5,096 nucleotides of DNA, taken from assembly GCA_900771045.1 (NCBI GenBank), contig CAAGMM010000046.1, positions 1 to 5,096 of the forward strand, in the 5' to 3' direction. Numbering within the stretch: the first letter of the stretch is position 1; each line of letters starts with the position of its first letter. Positions 1 through 5,096 of the stretch are shown in pieces. A program made the position numbers and the translations under genes. A model generated the notes under the pieces. The model was not told the origin of the DNA. It did not search any database and saw only the letters and a program-made list of their open reading frames with translations. Source of the DNA: Bacteroidales bacterium (GTDB lineage Bacteria > Bacteroidota > Bacteroidia > Bacteroidales > F082).

Positions 1-23
1 CAAAGATAATCATTTTTTCCATT

Positions 24-60
24 CAGACGGGAAGGAAGGAGCTTTCCTTTCTTCCTTCTG
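24..60. other. Long GA/TC hairpin upstream of murL
   Basis: The sequence can fold into a hairpin of about 16 pairs around a GCTT loop (41-44). The left arm is 24-40 (CAGACGGGAAGGAAGGA) and the right arm is 45-60 (TCCTTTCTTCCTTCTG). One bulged C (28) and two G-U pairs are needed. It is not followed by a T-run on either strand (ATAAAAATATTG comes next on +), so it is not a typical intrinsic terminator. It could be a terminator-like or leader structure of the murL transcript, or the end of an unseen upstream gene. A stop codon in frame 1 (7-9) and one in frame 2 (59-61) sit just before and at the hairpin end. Pairing is read directly; function is unknown. Confidence 0.45.
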
Positions 61-107
61 ATAAAAATATTGATTTTATCGACCTCCGCAAAAGTTGCAT
101 TTGTCTC

Positions 108-1472
108 TTGAATTTAGGAATTAAGGCTTTGAAACGCATAGATAACAAATATAAATTTGACGATTTTCGTGAGGAGTATTCTTCCTTTACTTTTGAAAGT
201 CAGAAAATCGAATTGAAAGACAATGACCTACGACTGTCTTTCTCGTTCGACCTTGATGGAAAATATCATTTTTCCCCGACATTGACGATTCCGGCACGCG
301 GCTTCTATCATTGGAACTCGATTCCAGAAGATTCCCTGCAGACTCTGGCCTTTCATATAGGTATGATAGAACTGATTAGCTATTGGAAAACCGCTTGTCC
401 TAAAAGGTTGATAATCAAACCTTTTTTCTTGACGAAGAAGCAGATTTCGTTTTGGAAGAAACTGTATTTCAACGGTCTCGGCGAATTTTTCTACCTTAAC
501 AATATCAATTGTTCCGAAGATGACTTTTTGAATATTGAATCTTCTTCGGAAAATCATTTTTCCGCTGTAAATCTCCCTTTGCGGGAAAAAGTCATTATTC
601 CTGTCGGCGGCGGCAAGGATTCGGTTGTCACTTTGGAGCTCCTTAAAAATGAGTTTGAATGTACTCCGCTGATAATCAATCCGAGAGGCGCGACTTTGGG
701 CTGCGTTAAAACTGCGGGATATGCCGATGACGGTTTTATGGTCGTGAATAGGACTTTGGATCCGGTTATGCTGCAACTCAATAAGGAAGGCTTTCTGAAC
801 GGGCATACGCCTTTTTCGGCACTGTTGGCCTTCGTGACGCTTCTGCTCGGCTTCGGAAGTGGAAGCCGTTATATCGCGCTTTCAAATGAGTCAAGTGCCA
901 ACGAATCGACTGTCCCGGGAACGAAAATAAATCATCAGTATAGCAAATCCGTTGAGTTTGAACGCGATTTCAGAGAATATGTGGCCGAAAACATCAATTC
1001 CGATATTCAGTATTTCAGCTTTTTGCGCCCGCTGAATGAGATGCAGATAGCTCATTTCTTTTCTCGCTTCGAGGCATATCACGACGTTTTCCGCAGCTGC
1101 AACGCCGGCAGTAAAACCGATTCGTGGTGTGGCAGTTGCCCGAAATGCCTTTTCACATGGATTATCCTTTCGCCATTCGTCTCTCGCGAAAAACTGACGA
1201 AGATTTTCGCCAAAGATTTGATGTCGGATTTGACCTTAAAGCCTGTCTTTGAGGAACTTAACGGAACGTCGGCGGTGAAACCGTTCGAATGCGTCGGCAC
1301 GGTGGAAGAAGTCAGGGCGTGCGTCGATGCAATGACGAATCGCCAAGATACGTTTGCCGCCGTTTCTCCAAAGTCAGACACAAGTGTTGGTGAATTGTTA
1401 AAAAAATATAACGGGGAGAATTTCCTGCCGGAAAAAATCGCCGCCGTTTTAAAATCGCATTTAGATGTTTGA
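108..1472 (+). CDS. murL: MurL-family UDP-MurNAc-L-Ala-L-Glu epimerase (PP-loop, Cys4 motif)
   Basis: Predicted cytoplasmic peptidoglycan-precursor enzyme. In the characterised Xanthomonas MurL, ATP is used (yielding AMP and PPi) to invert the terminal L-Glu of UDP-MurNAc-L-Ala-L-Glu to D-Glu. Numbered from the TTG at 108 (454 aa), the protein shows a PP-loop nucleotide-binding motif VGGGKDS (166-172), consistent with adenylating chemistry. It also has LSNESSANESTV (258-269), RPLNE (307-311) and a cysteine cluster CNAGSKTDSWCGSCPKC (C331, C341, C344, C347) that probably binds a metal. The family assignment comes from remembered motifs, not a search. It rests also on the next gene, a MurD2-like ligase overlapping by 8 nt (ATGTTTGA), which suggests translational coupling. 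Start uncertain: the only conventional start codon near the N-terminus is TTG 108, and the frame stays open to the left edge (from base 3), so the gene may begin outside the window. The conserved part seems to start near FDDFREEY (18-25), which fits the TTG. Alternative: another PP-loop enzyme of unknown substrate. Confidence 0.82.
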   Translation: MNLGIKALKRIDNKYKFDDFREEYSSFTFESQKIELKDNDLRLSFSFDLDGKYHFSPTLTIPARGFYHWNSIPEDSLQTLAFHIGMIELISYWKTACPKRLIIKPFFLTKKQISFWKKLYFNGLGEFFYLNNINCSEDDFLNIESSSENHFSAVNLPLREKVIIPVGGGKDSVVTLELLKNEFECTPLIINPRGATLGCVKTAGYADDGFMVVNRTLDPVMLQLNKEGFLNGHTPFSALLAFVTLLLGFGSGSRYIALSNESSANESTVPGTKINHQYSKSVEFERDFREYVAENINSDIQYFSFLRPLNEMQIAHFFSRFEAYHDVFRSCNAGSKTDSWCGSCPKCLFTWIILSPFVSREKLTKIFAKDLMSDLTLKPVFEELNGTSAVKPFECVGTVEEVRACVDAMTNRQDTFAAVSPKSDTSVGELLKKYNGENFLPEKIAAVLKSHLDV

Positions 1473-2781
1473 AGGCATTTTAAATAGATTGAAAGACAAG
1501 AAAATCCTCGTCCTCGGCTTCGGACGCGAAGGAAAGTCAACCCTGCGTTTCTTATCTAAATATCTGAAAAACAATGTGATAGGCGTCGCTGATAAAAACT
1601 CTTCCGCATTTGACGAGGCTAAAAGTCAGTATGCCGAACTCCTCGGTTCAGGGCTTCTGCGTTTCCATTCGGGAGATGATTATCTGCAAAATATTTACAG
1701 TTACGACGTCGTTATCAAGACGCCGGGCATTTCGTTAAAGGATTTTAACACAAAAAACGCTGAAATCACTTCTCAGACTGATCTGTTTCTGAGCGAATTT
1801 CACGGCCAGACCATTGGAATCAGTGGAACAAAAGGCAAAAGCACGACGACGAGCCTGATATTCCATCTGCTCAAATCGGCGGGCGAAGATGCCGTCCTTA
1901 CCGGCAATATCGGCATTCCGTGTTTTGACGTGATGGAAAATATTCACCCGAAAACCGTTGTCGTTTACGAACTTTCGGCGCATCAGTTGGAATATGTCCA
2001 TAACGGCCCGAAAGTCGGCGTGCTGCTGAATGTTTTTGAAGAACATCTTGACCATTTCGGGACGTTTGAAAGGTATAAAGACGCGAAACTCAATCTGCTG
2101 CGTTTTATGCGGAAAAACGATTCTGCGGTTGTCCACGAAAGCCTTGTCGATGATATTCAGTCGTTTTGTGCGGAAAAGACTGTGTTTTCAACGGCTGATT
2201 TTGATGTCGACGAAAGCCGTCTTCCTCTTTTAGGCGAACATAATATGTTGAATATCAGGGCTTCTTTGTGCGCATGTTCGTCTTTCGGCATTGATGGGAA
2301 AAATCTGATACCTTATTTATATACGTTCAAGCCTTTGGAGCACCGTTTGGAGCGCGTCGGCACTTTCGGCGGCGTCACTTTTTTCAACGACAGTATTTCT
2401 ACAATCCCGCAAGCTGCCATCGCTGCCTGCAAAACGTTGAAAAAGGTTGATTTTCTGCTTCTTGGCGGCTTCGACCGCGATATCGACTATTCTCCTCTGA
2501 TTGAATTCCTTTCGTGGGGAATAGTTCCTCATCTGCTTTTCACGGGTGAGGCCGGCGACCGTATGATGAAGGCCTTGACGGATAGGGGAGTGAAGTCCGA
2601 ACTTGTTCCGTATTCGTCTATGGAAGAAGCATTTTCATATCTTCGCGCCAATGCTAAAGCAGGTGACGTGTGCCTCCTTTCGCCGGCGGCTTCGAGTTAC
2701 GACCAGTACAGAAATTTCGAGGAAAGAGGACGCAAATTTAAGTCTTTATCGGAAAAATTTGAAATTTATTCAAAAGTATAA
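1465..2781 (+). CDS. murD2: MurD2-like UDP-N-acetylmuramoyl-L-alanine--L-glutamate ligase
   Basis: Mur ligase of 438 aa, the usual MurD length, expected in the cytoplasm. It would join glutamate to UDP-MurNAc-L-Ala with ATP hydrolysis. Domains in order: Rossmann-like UDP-binding domain (about 1-112, GFGREGKST at 18-26); central ATPase domain (about 113-290) with P-loop GTKGKSTT (121-128), YELSAHQL (168-175), NVFEEHLDHFG (189-199), K208 as candidate carbamylated lysine and GEHNMLN (257-263); C-terminal substrate domain with EHRLERVG (292-299), FNDSISTIP (307-315), LLGGFDRDIDY (332-342) and LSPAASSYDQY (405-415). Classical MurD usually reads NDSKATN and LGGxxK at the matching places. Here these are NDSISTI and LGGFDR, so the lysine that contacts D-Glu in E. 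coli MurD (K348) appears to be arginine. With a MurL-like gene overlapping its start, L-Glu is the likelier substrate. ATG 1465 leaves a normal N-terminus. Mur ligase identity is very secure; L-Glu rather than D-Glu specificity is inferred. Confidence 0.88.
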   Translation: MFEGILNRLKDKKILVLGFGREGKSTLRFLSKYLKNNVIGVADKNSSAFDEAKSQYAELLGSGLLRFHSGDDYLQNIYSYDVVIKTPGISLKDFNTKNAEITSQTDLFLSEFHGQTIGISGTKGKSTTTSLIFHLLKSAGEDAVLTGNIGIPCFDVMENIHPKTVVVYELSAHQLEYVHNGPKVGVLLNVFEEHLDHFGTFERYKDAKLNLLRFMRKNDSAVVHESLVDDIQSFCAEKTVFSTADFDVDESRLPLLGEHNMLNIRASLCACSSFGIDGKNLIPYLYTFKPLEHRLERVGTFGGVTFFNDSISTIPQAAIAACKTLKKVDFLLLGGFDRDIDYSPLIEFLSWGIVPHLLFTGEAGDRMMKALTDRGVKSELVPYSSMEEAFSYLRANAKAGDVCLLSPAASSYDQYRNFEERGRKFKSLSEKFEIYSKV

Positions 2782-2792
2782 AAAATATAGTG

Positions 2793-2803
2793 TTGATAAT
2801 CAA
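2793..2803. repeat. Palindrome TTGATAATCAA, intergenic copy 1
   Basis: Perfect 11-bp palindrome (TTGAT-A-ATCAA) in the short gap between murD2 and the secreted adhesin gene, 27 bp before the latter's ATG. The identical word recurs at 4088-4098, again in intergenic DNA. It could be a regulator-binding site, but nothing here identifies the regulator. Confidence 0.35.
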
Positions 2804-2829
2804 TGTTTAACAATTTAAAAATTATTTTT

Positions 2830-3957
2830 ATGAGAAAAATTTCTTTATCATTGCTTTTTGCCTGCGCTTTTTGTCTTGCAGGCGTTTCAGTTAAAGCTCA
2901 GTCAAGGTTTATGGCTCCTTACGACCTTGAGGGAGGTTTTATTCAGTATGATCCGTCCGTCGTGTACCTGTCGTGGAAATCTGAAGCACCTGTTTCAGAA
3001 GTCCCCGAAGACCTTTATTGGGATTTGGAGACAATGATTGAGGATTGGACGCTTATTGATGCCGATGGTGACGGTGTGTGTTGGCGTCACGTGGAGGGTC
3101 TGGAATGCCCGAGCGGTTCTATCTGCCTGATTTCTGAATCGAAAGACTGCTATGGTTATTTTGGTGGAATAGCCTATACGCCTGATAATTACATCGTTAC
3201 GCCTAAATTGCCGATAGTCGGCAACACGGTTCTTTCGTTTATGGCCTGCTCAGCCGACGCACTTCATTGTCAGGAACACTTCGGAGTCGCGATTTCCACC
3301 ACGGGAAACACCGATGATGCCGATTTCACTACTCTTGACGAATGGACCATTATGCCTGACAGACTAAACCAGACTCCTTGGTTGGAATATAGCGTTGACC
3401 TTAGCGCATACGCCGGACAGGAGGTTTATATCGGCTTCCGTCATTTCGACTGCACAGACCAGTTCGCCTTGGCTATCGACGACATCCGCCTTACCTATAA
3501 TCCTGTTGACCTTGAGAGTTTTAACGTCTATCGTTCGACGACCGAGACCGATGATGATTATCAATTGATAGCCAATGTCCCGGCCGTTGAAAATCAGACA
3601 TCTTACGAATATTTCGACAATGTTGACCTCGGCACTTATAACTATCATGTGACGGCTGTCTATACTTCGGAAGGTGAGACGGAGCCGGCTTCTACGGTGG
3701 TTTCATTTTTGTCAGTAGATGAAAATGATGTCAATGTGGCGGTTTATCCGAATCCGACGAGAGGACTTCTCAAGGTCAAAGGCGTTGATATGAAACAGAT
3801 TACGGTGATAAATGCTTTGGGGCAGGTCGTTTATGACGCTTCCGTGGAAAGTGACGAAGTCTCGATAGACATGTCGCGGTTTTCAGCGGGAATGTATATA
3901 CTTCGCGTTGAAACGGAAAACGGAGTCTCGACTCGTCAGTTCAACGTCGTGAAGTAG
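2830..3957 (+). CDS. Secreted cleaved-adhesin domain protein with T9SS sorting domain
   Basis: Predicted surface-attached or secreted protein exported by Sec and then by type IX secretion. Start at ATG 2830 (375 aa): the in-frame ATG at 2803 would put nine residues before an otherwise ideal signal peptide (basic MRK, hydrophobic core, VKA-Q cut near 23/24), and the intervening bases look like an AT-rich Bacteroidota leader. In order: a short FN3-like strand region (29-53); a cleaved-adhesin/choice-of-anchor J domain (about 61-222) with the acidic loop DADGDG (77-82), probably calcium-binding as in gingipain adhesin modules, and the closing motif FALAIDDIRL (212-221); an FN3-like module (about 223-293, FNVYRS at 231-236); and a type A sorting domain (about 302-375) with VYPNPT, LGQVVYD and FSAGMYILRV. 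Gingipain and HagA carry such modules in tandem within large proteins; here there is one copy and no protease domain. Ligand unknown. It lies 48 bp after murD2 with no clear promoter or terminator between, so cotranscription is possible but functionally unexplained. Confidence 0.88.
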   Translation: MRKISLSLLFACAFCLAGVSVKAQSRFMAPYDLEGGFIQYDPSVVYLSWKSEAPVSEVPEDLYWDLETMIEDWTLIDADGDGVCWRHVEGLECPSGSICLISESKDCYGYFGGIAYTPDNYIVTPKLPIVGNTVLSFMACSADALHCQEHFGVAISTTGNTDDADFTTLDEWTIMPDRLNQTPWLEYSVDLSAYAGQEVYIGFRHFDCTDQFALAIDDIRLTYNPVDLESFNVYRSTTETDDDYQLIANVPAVENQTSYEYFDNVDLGTYNYHVTAVYTSEGETEPASTVVSFLSVDENDVNVAVYPNPTRGLLKVKGVDMKQITVINALGQVVYDASVESDEVSIDMSRFSAGMYILRVETENGVSTRQFNVVK

Positions 3958-3999
3958 GGCATCGGTGAAAGTTCGAAATAAACGCGTGTTCTGCAAATT

Positions 4000-4086
4000 G
4001 TGCCGAAACAGTGTGGTCGAAACATTCAAACGGCTGATATTTGCGTGAATTGCGGAAACGAAGTTTTTGATGTTTTTAAATTCTAA
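4000..4086 (+). pseudogene. Possible zinc-ribbon remnant or tiny ORF
   Basis: A 28-codon reading frame from GTG 4000 to TAA 4084-4086 contains CGRNIQTADICVNCGNEV. This resembles the second cysteine of one zinc knuckle followed by a complete CxxCG knuckle, as in small bacterial zinc-ribbon domains. The preceding residues read VPKQCG where a working ribbon would have CxxCG, so the first knuckle lacks a cysteine. A neighbouring frame just upstream reads FCKLC (3989-4003), which hints at a frameshifted, decayed ribbon gene. There is no ATG and no recognisable leader. It may equally be chance in intergenic DNA. Confidence 0.2.
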
Positions 4087-4087
4087 C

Positions 4088-4098
4088 TTGATAATCAA
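4088..4098. repeat. Palindrome TTGATAATCAA, intergenic copy 2
   Basis: Second exact intergenic copy of the 11-bp palindrome at 2793-2803. A related inverted repeat with the arms in opposite order, ATCAA-AG-TTGAT, lies at 4124-4135. Between them sits a T8-C-A8 tract (4108-4124). All are upstream of the rpmB promoter. The copy also fits the E. coli IHF consensus (AATCAA-N4-TTG, 4093-4105), but whether Bacteroidota HU/IHF proteins recognise this is unknown. Confidence 0.35.
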
Positions 4099-4145
4099 AT
4101 AGTTGTGTTTTTTTTCAAAAAAAATCAAAGTTGATTCAAAAAAAG

Positions 4146-4176
4146 TTGGCGGATTTAGTTTTTTTTTGTAACTTTG
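4146..4176 (+). promoter_or_regulatory. Bacteroidota-type promoter of rpmB
   Basis: The -7 box TAACTTTG (4169-4176) matches the Bacteroidota consensus TAnnTTTG exactly. A -33 TTG (4146-4148) lies 20 bp upstream, the expected spacing for the primary sigma factor of this phylum. The spacer contains a run of nine T. Transcription should start a few bases after 4176, giving a leader of roughly 40 nt that ends in an A-rich stretch before the rpmB ATG, with no strong Shine-Dalgarno, as is normal in the phylum. A small CTCA-TTT-TGAG hairpin (4181-4191) could form near the transcript 5' end. Confidence 0.8.
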
Positions 4177-4224
4177 CACTCTCATTTTGAGGATTAGAAA
4201 GAATATTAACAAAAAATAAGGGAT

Positions 4225-4467
4225 ATGTCGAAAATTTGTCAAATAACAGGAAGAAAGGTTGCGGTAGGAAACAACGTCTCTCACTCCAACAAGAAAACCA
4301 AGAGAACGTTTTCACCAAACCTCAAGATTAAGAAGTTTTATGTTCCCGAGTGGGATGAATGGGTTGTGCTGAAAGTCTCCGCCGCCGGTATCCGCACCAT
4401 CGACAAGAAAGGTGTGTATCAGGCTATGATAGACGCTTCGGAAAAGGGACATCTCAACCGCTGGTAG
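4225..4467 (+). CDS. rpmB: Large-subunit ribosomal protein bL28
   Basis: Structural protein of the 50S ribosomal subunit, 80 aa, full length for the family. It opens with MSKICQITGRKVAVGNNVSHS, continues with the basic TKRTFSPNLKIKKFYVPE and has the conserved VSAAGIRTIDKKG segment (51-63), all bL28 hallmarks. Only one cysteine (C5, in CQIT) is present, so this is the form without the zinc CxxC knuckles. ATG 4225 follows an A-rich leader and the strong promoter at 4146-4176. The gene is closed 20 bp downstream by an intrinsic terminator, so it appears monocistronic. In many Bacteroidota rpmB is followed directly by rpmG (bL33) and a small DUF4295 gene; neither is here. Confidence 0.97.
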   Translation: MSKICQITGRKVAVGNNVSHSNKKTKRTFSPNLKIKKFYVPEWDEWVVLKVSAAGIRTIDKKGVYQAMIDASEKGHLNRW

Positions 4468-4487
4468 TAACAAGAAACGCGAATTAG

Positions 4488-4518
4488 AGCCGTCCCAAAT
4501 CGAGACGGCTTTTTTTTT
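4488..4518 (+). terminator. Intrinsic terminator after rpmB
   Basis: A 7-bp G+C-rich stem, AGCCGTC (4488-4494) paired with GACGGCT (4504-4510), encloses a 9-nt loop. It is followed by an unbroken T-run (nine T counting the last stem base, 4510-4518). It starts 20 bp after the rpmB stop codon, has all the parts of a rho-independent terminator, and separates rpmB from the receptor gene. Confidence 0.92.
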
Positions 4519-4522
4519 ACAA

Positions 4523-4555
4523 TTGCTGCTTATAATAAAAAAAGTGTTATATTTA
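4523..4555 (+). promoter_or_regulatory. Candidate promoter of the TonB-dependent receptor gene
   Basis: A -7-like box TATATTTA (4548-4555) matches TAnnTTTG except at the last base. A TTG (4523-4525) lies 22 bp upstream, slightly wide for the Bacteroidota -33 element. A promoter is expected here because the preceding terminator isolates the downstream gene. The implied leader is very short, about 10-12 nt before ATG 4573. The match is imperfect, so this is tentative. Confidence 0.4.
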
Positions 4556-4572
4556 CGCCGTTAAAAGCAGAT

Positions 4573-5096
4573 ATGAGGAAGATTTTACTTTTATTGACGG
4601 CTTTGTTTCCGCTGTTTCTTTTGGGACAGACGCAGGGTGTCGTTTTCGGCGTCGTCAGTGATGATGAAAACCGTCCTTTGGAGCTCGTCAACGTCGCCGT
4701 CCCCGGCACAACGACGGGTACCGTCACCGACCGGCGCGGACGCTACAGCCTCGTGCTCCCGGCAGACACCAACGTCAAAGTCGTATATTCCTTCATCGGA
4801 TACGAACAGTCGGAACAAAGCTTCACGTTAAAGGCAGGCGAACGCCGCCGGTGCGATGTGAACATCGCGGCAGTGTCAACACTGCTGCCCGACGCCGTGG
4901 TGACCGACCGCCAGACAAACACCTCCTCGATAACGCGCATCGACGCCCGCGAAGCCGTACTGATCCCGTCGTCGGGCACCGGCGGCATCGAAGACCTCGT
5001 CAAGACACTCCCCGGCGTGTCGTCAACAAACGAACTCAGCTCGCAATATAACGTGCGCGGCGGCAACTTCGACGAAAACCTCATCTACGTCAACGG
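4573..5096 (+). CDS. TonB-dependent outer-membrane receptor, N-terminal part (runs off the right edge)
   Basis: First 174 codons of a gene cut by the window end. Such receptors are outer-membrane barrels that import siderophores, cobalamin, glycans or other ligands with energy from TonB-ExbBD. Visible parts: a signal peptide (MRKILLLL onwards, cut probably after LLG near residue 18); a carboxypeptidase-regulatory-like domain (about 22-100) with VNVAVPGTTTGTVTDRRGRY (39-58) and VVYSFIGYE (70-78); then the start of the plug domain with GGIEDLVKTLPGVSS (137-151), YNVRGGNFDENLIYVN (159-174). The plug resembles general TonB-dependent receptors (FecA/CirA type) rather than SusC, and no SusD partner can be seen. 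ATG 4573 is the natural start because the signal peptide begins there. Substrate cannot be told from this part. G+C and C-ending codons are markedly higher than in the genes to the left, especially after about 4680. Family call secure; the barrel is outside the window. Confidence 0.9.
   Translation, partial: MRKILLLLTALFPLFLLGQTQGVVFGVVSDDENRPLELVNVAVPGTTTGTVTDRRGRYSLVLPADTNVKVVYSFIGYEQSEQSFTLKAGERRRCDVNIAAVSTLLPDAVVTDRQTNTSSITRIDAREAVLIPSSGTGGIEDLVKTLPGVSSTNELSSQYNVRGGNFDENLIYVN

Noticed and set aside
96..103. TGCATTTG as a possible -7 promoter box for murL
   Set aside because: It misses the conserved A of TAnnTTTG, has no TTG at the right spacing, and would leave almost no leader before the TTG at 108.
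402..427. Terminator-like hairpin AAAAGGTT / AACCTTTT followed by T bases inside murL
   Set aside because: It lies in the middle of an intact, conserved-looking reading frame (K-R-L-I-I-K-P-F-F). Its stem is mostly A-T, the loop is 8 nt and the T-run is part of the stem. Codon content explains it better than a working terminator.
228..806. Long open frame on the - strand across murL (192 codons)
   Set aside because: It is antisense to a gene with clear PP-loop motifs and shows no recognisable domain, so it is a shadow frame. The same holds for - strand frames at 1079-1540, 1735-2136, 3364-3648 and 4743-5084.
1465..2781. Classical D-glutamate-adding MurD or a folylpolyglutamate/MurC-type ligase
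   Set aside because: Length and motif order exclude the other Mur/folate ligases. Classical MurD is possible but fits less well because of NDSISTI, LGGFDR and the overlapping MurL-like gene.
2803..2829. ATG 2803 as start of the secreted adhesin
   Set aside because: It would add MFNNLKIIF before a signal peptide that already starts properly at ATG 2830. The stretch reads as an AT-rich untranslated leader, so the second ATG is preferred.
4088..4098. TTGATAATCAA as an FNR/CRP-type operator
   Set aside because: The half-sites TTGAT and ATCAA match, but they are one base apart instead of four, so a standard FNR dimer would not fit.
4108..4124. T8-C-A8 tract as terminator of the adhesin gene
   Set aside because: A pure A-T stem with a one-base centre cannot form a stable terminator hairpin. 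It is 150 bp beyond the stop codon and is more likely a bent-DNA tract upstream of the rpmB promoter.

Overview
The window looks like a chromosomal segment from a Bacteroidota bacterium, probably Bacteroidales-like. The evidence is a predicted type IX secretion (T9SS) cargo protein with a C-terminal sorting domain, an outer-membrane TonB-dependent receptor with the carboxypeptidase-regulatory-like N-terminus usual in this phylum, a Bacteroidota-type promoter (TTG, about 20 bp, TAACTTTG) before rpmB, and AT-rich leaders before start codons. All recognised genes lie on the + strand and the standard code works throughout.

Layout. Positions 1-107 hold a strong GA/TC-rich hairpin (24-60) in front of, or inside the 5' end of, the first gene. 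Positions 108-2781 hold two genes overlapping by 8 nt. The first is a PP-loop ATP-pyrophosphatase-type protein that I assign to the MurL family (UDP-MurNAc-L-Ala-L-Glu epimerase). The second is a Mur ligase whose motifs fit MurD2 (UDP-MurNAc-L-Ala:L-glutamate ligase) better than classical MurD. Together they would load L-glutamate onto UDP-MurNAc-L-Ala and then invert it to D-glutamate, bypassing glutamate racemase (MurI) and the D-Glu-adding MurD. This pair is the most interesting content of the window.

Positions 2830-3957 encode a secreted protein: signal peptide, cleaved-adhesin (choice-of-anchor J) domain with a DADGDG acidic loop, FN3-like domain, T9SS sorting domain. Positions 3958-4224 are intergenic. 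They hold a possible zinc-ribbon remnant (4000-4086), AT-rich palindromes and homopolymer tracts, and the rpmB promoter. Positions 4225-4467 are rpmB (ribosomal protein bL28), closed by a textbook intrinsic terminator (4488-4518). From 4573 to the right edge runs the N-terminal part of a TonB-dependent receptor, clearly richer in G+C and C-ending codons than the genes to its left.

How the genes relate: only murL and murD2 are clearly functionally coupled. The T9SS cargo, rpmB and the TonB-dependent receptor look like independent units. No RNA genes, CRISPR arrays, insertion sequences or phage genes are visible.
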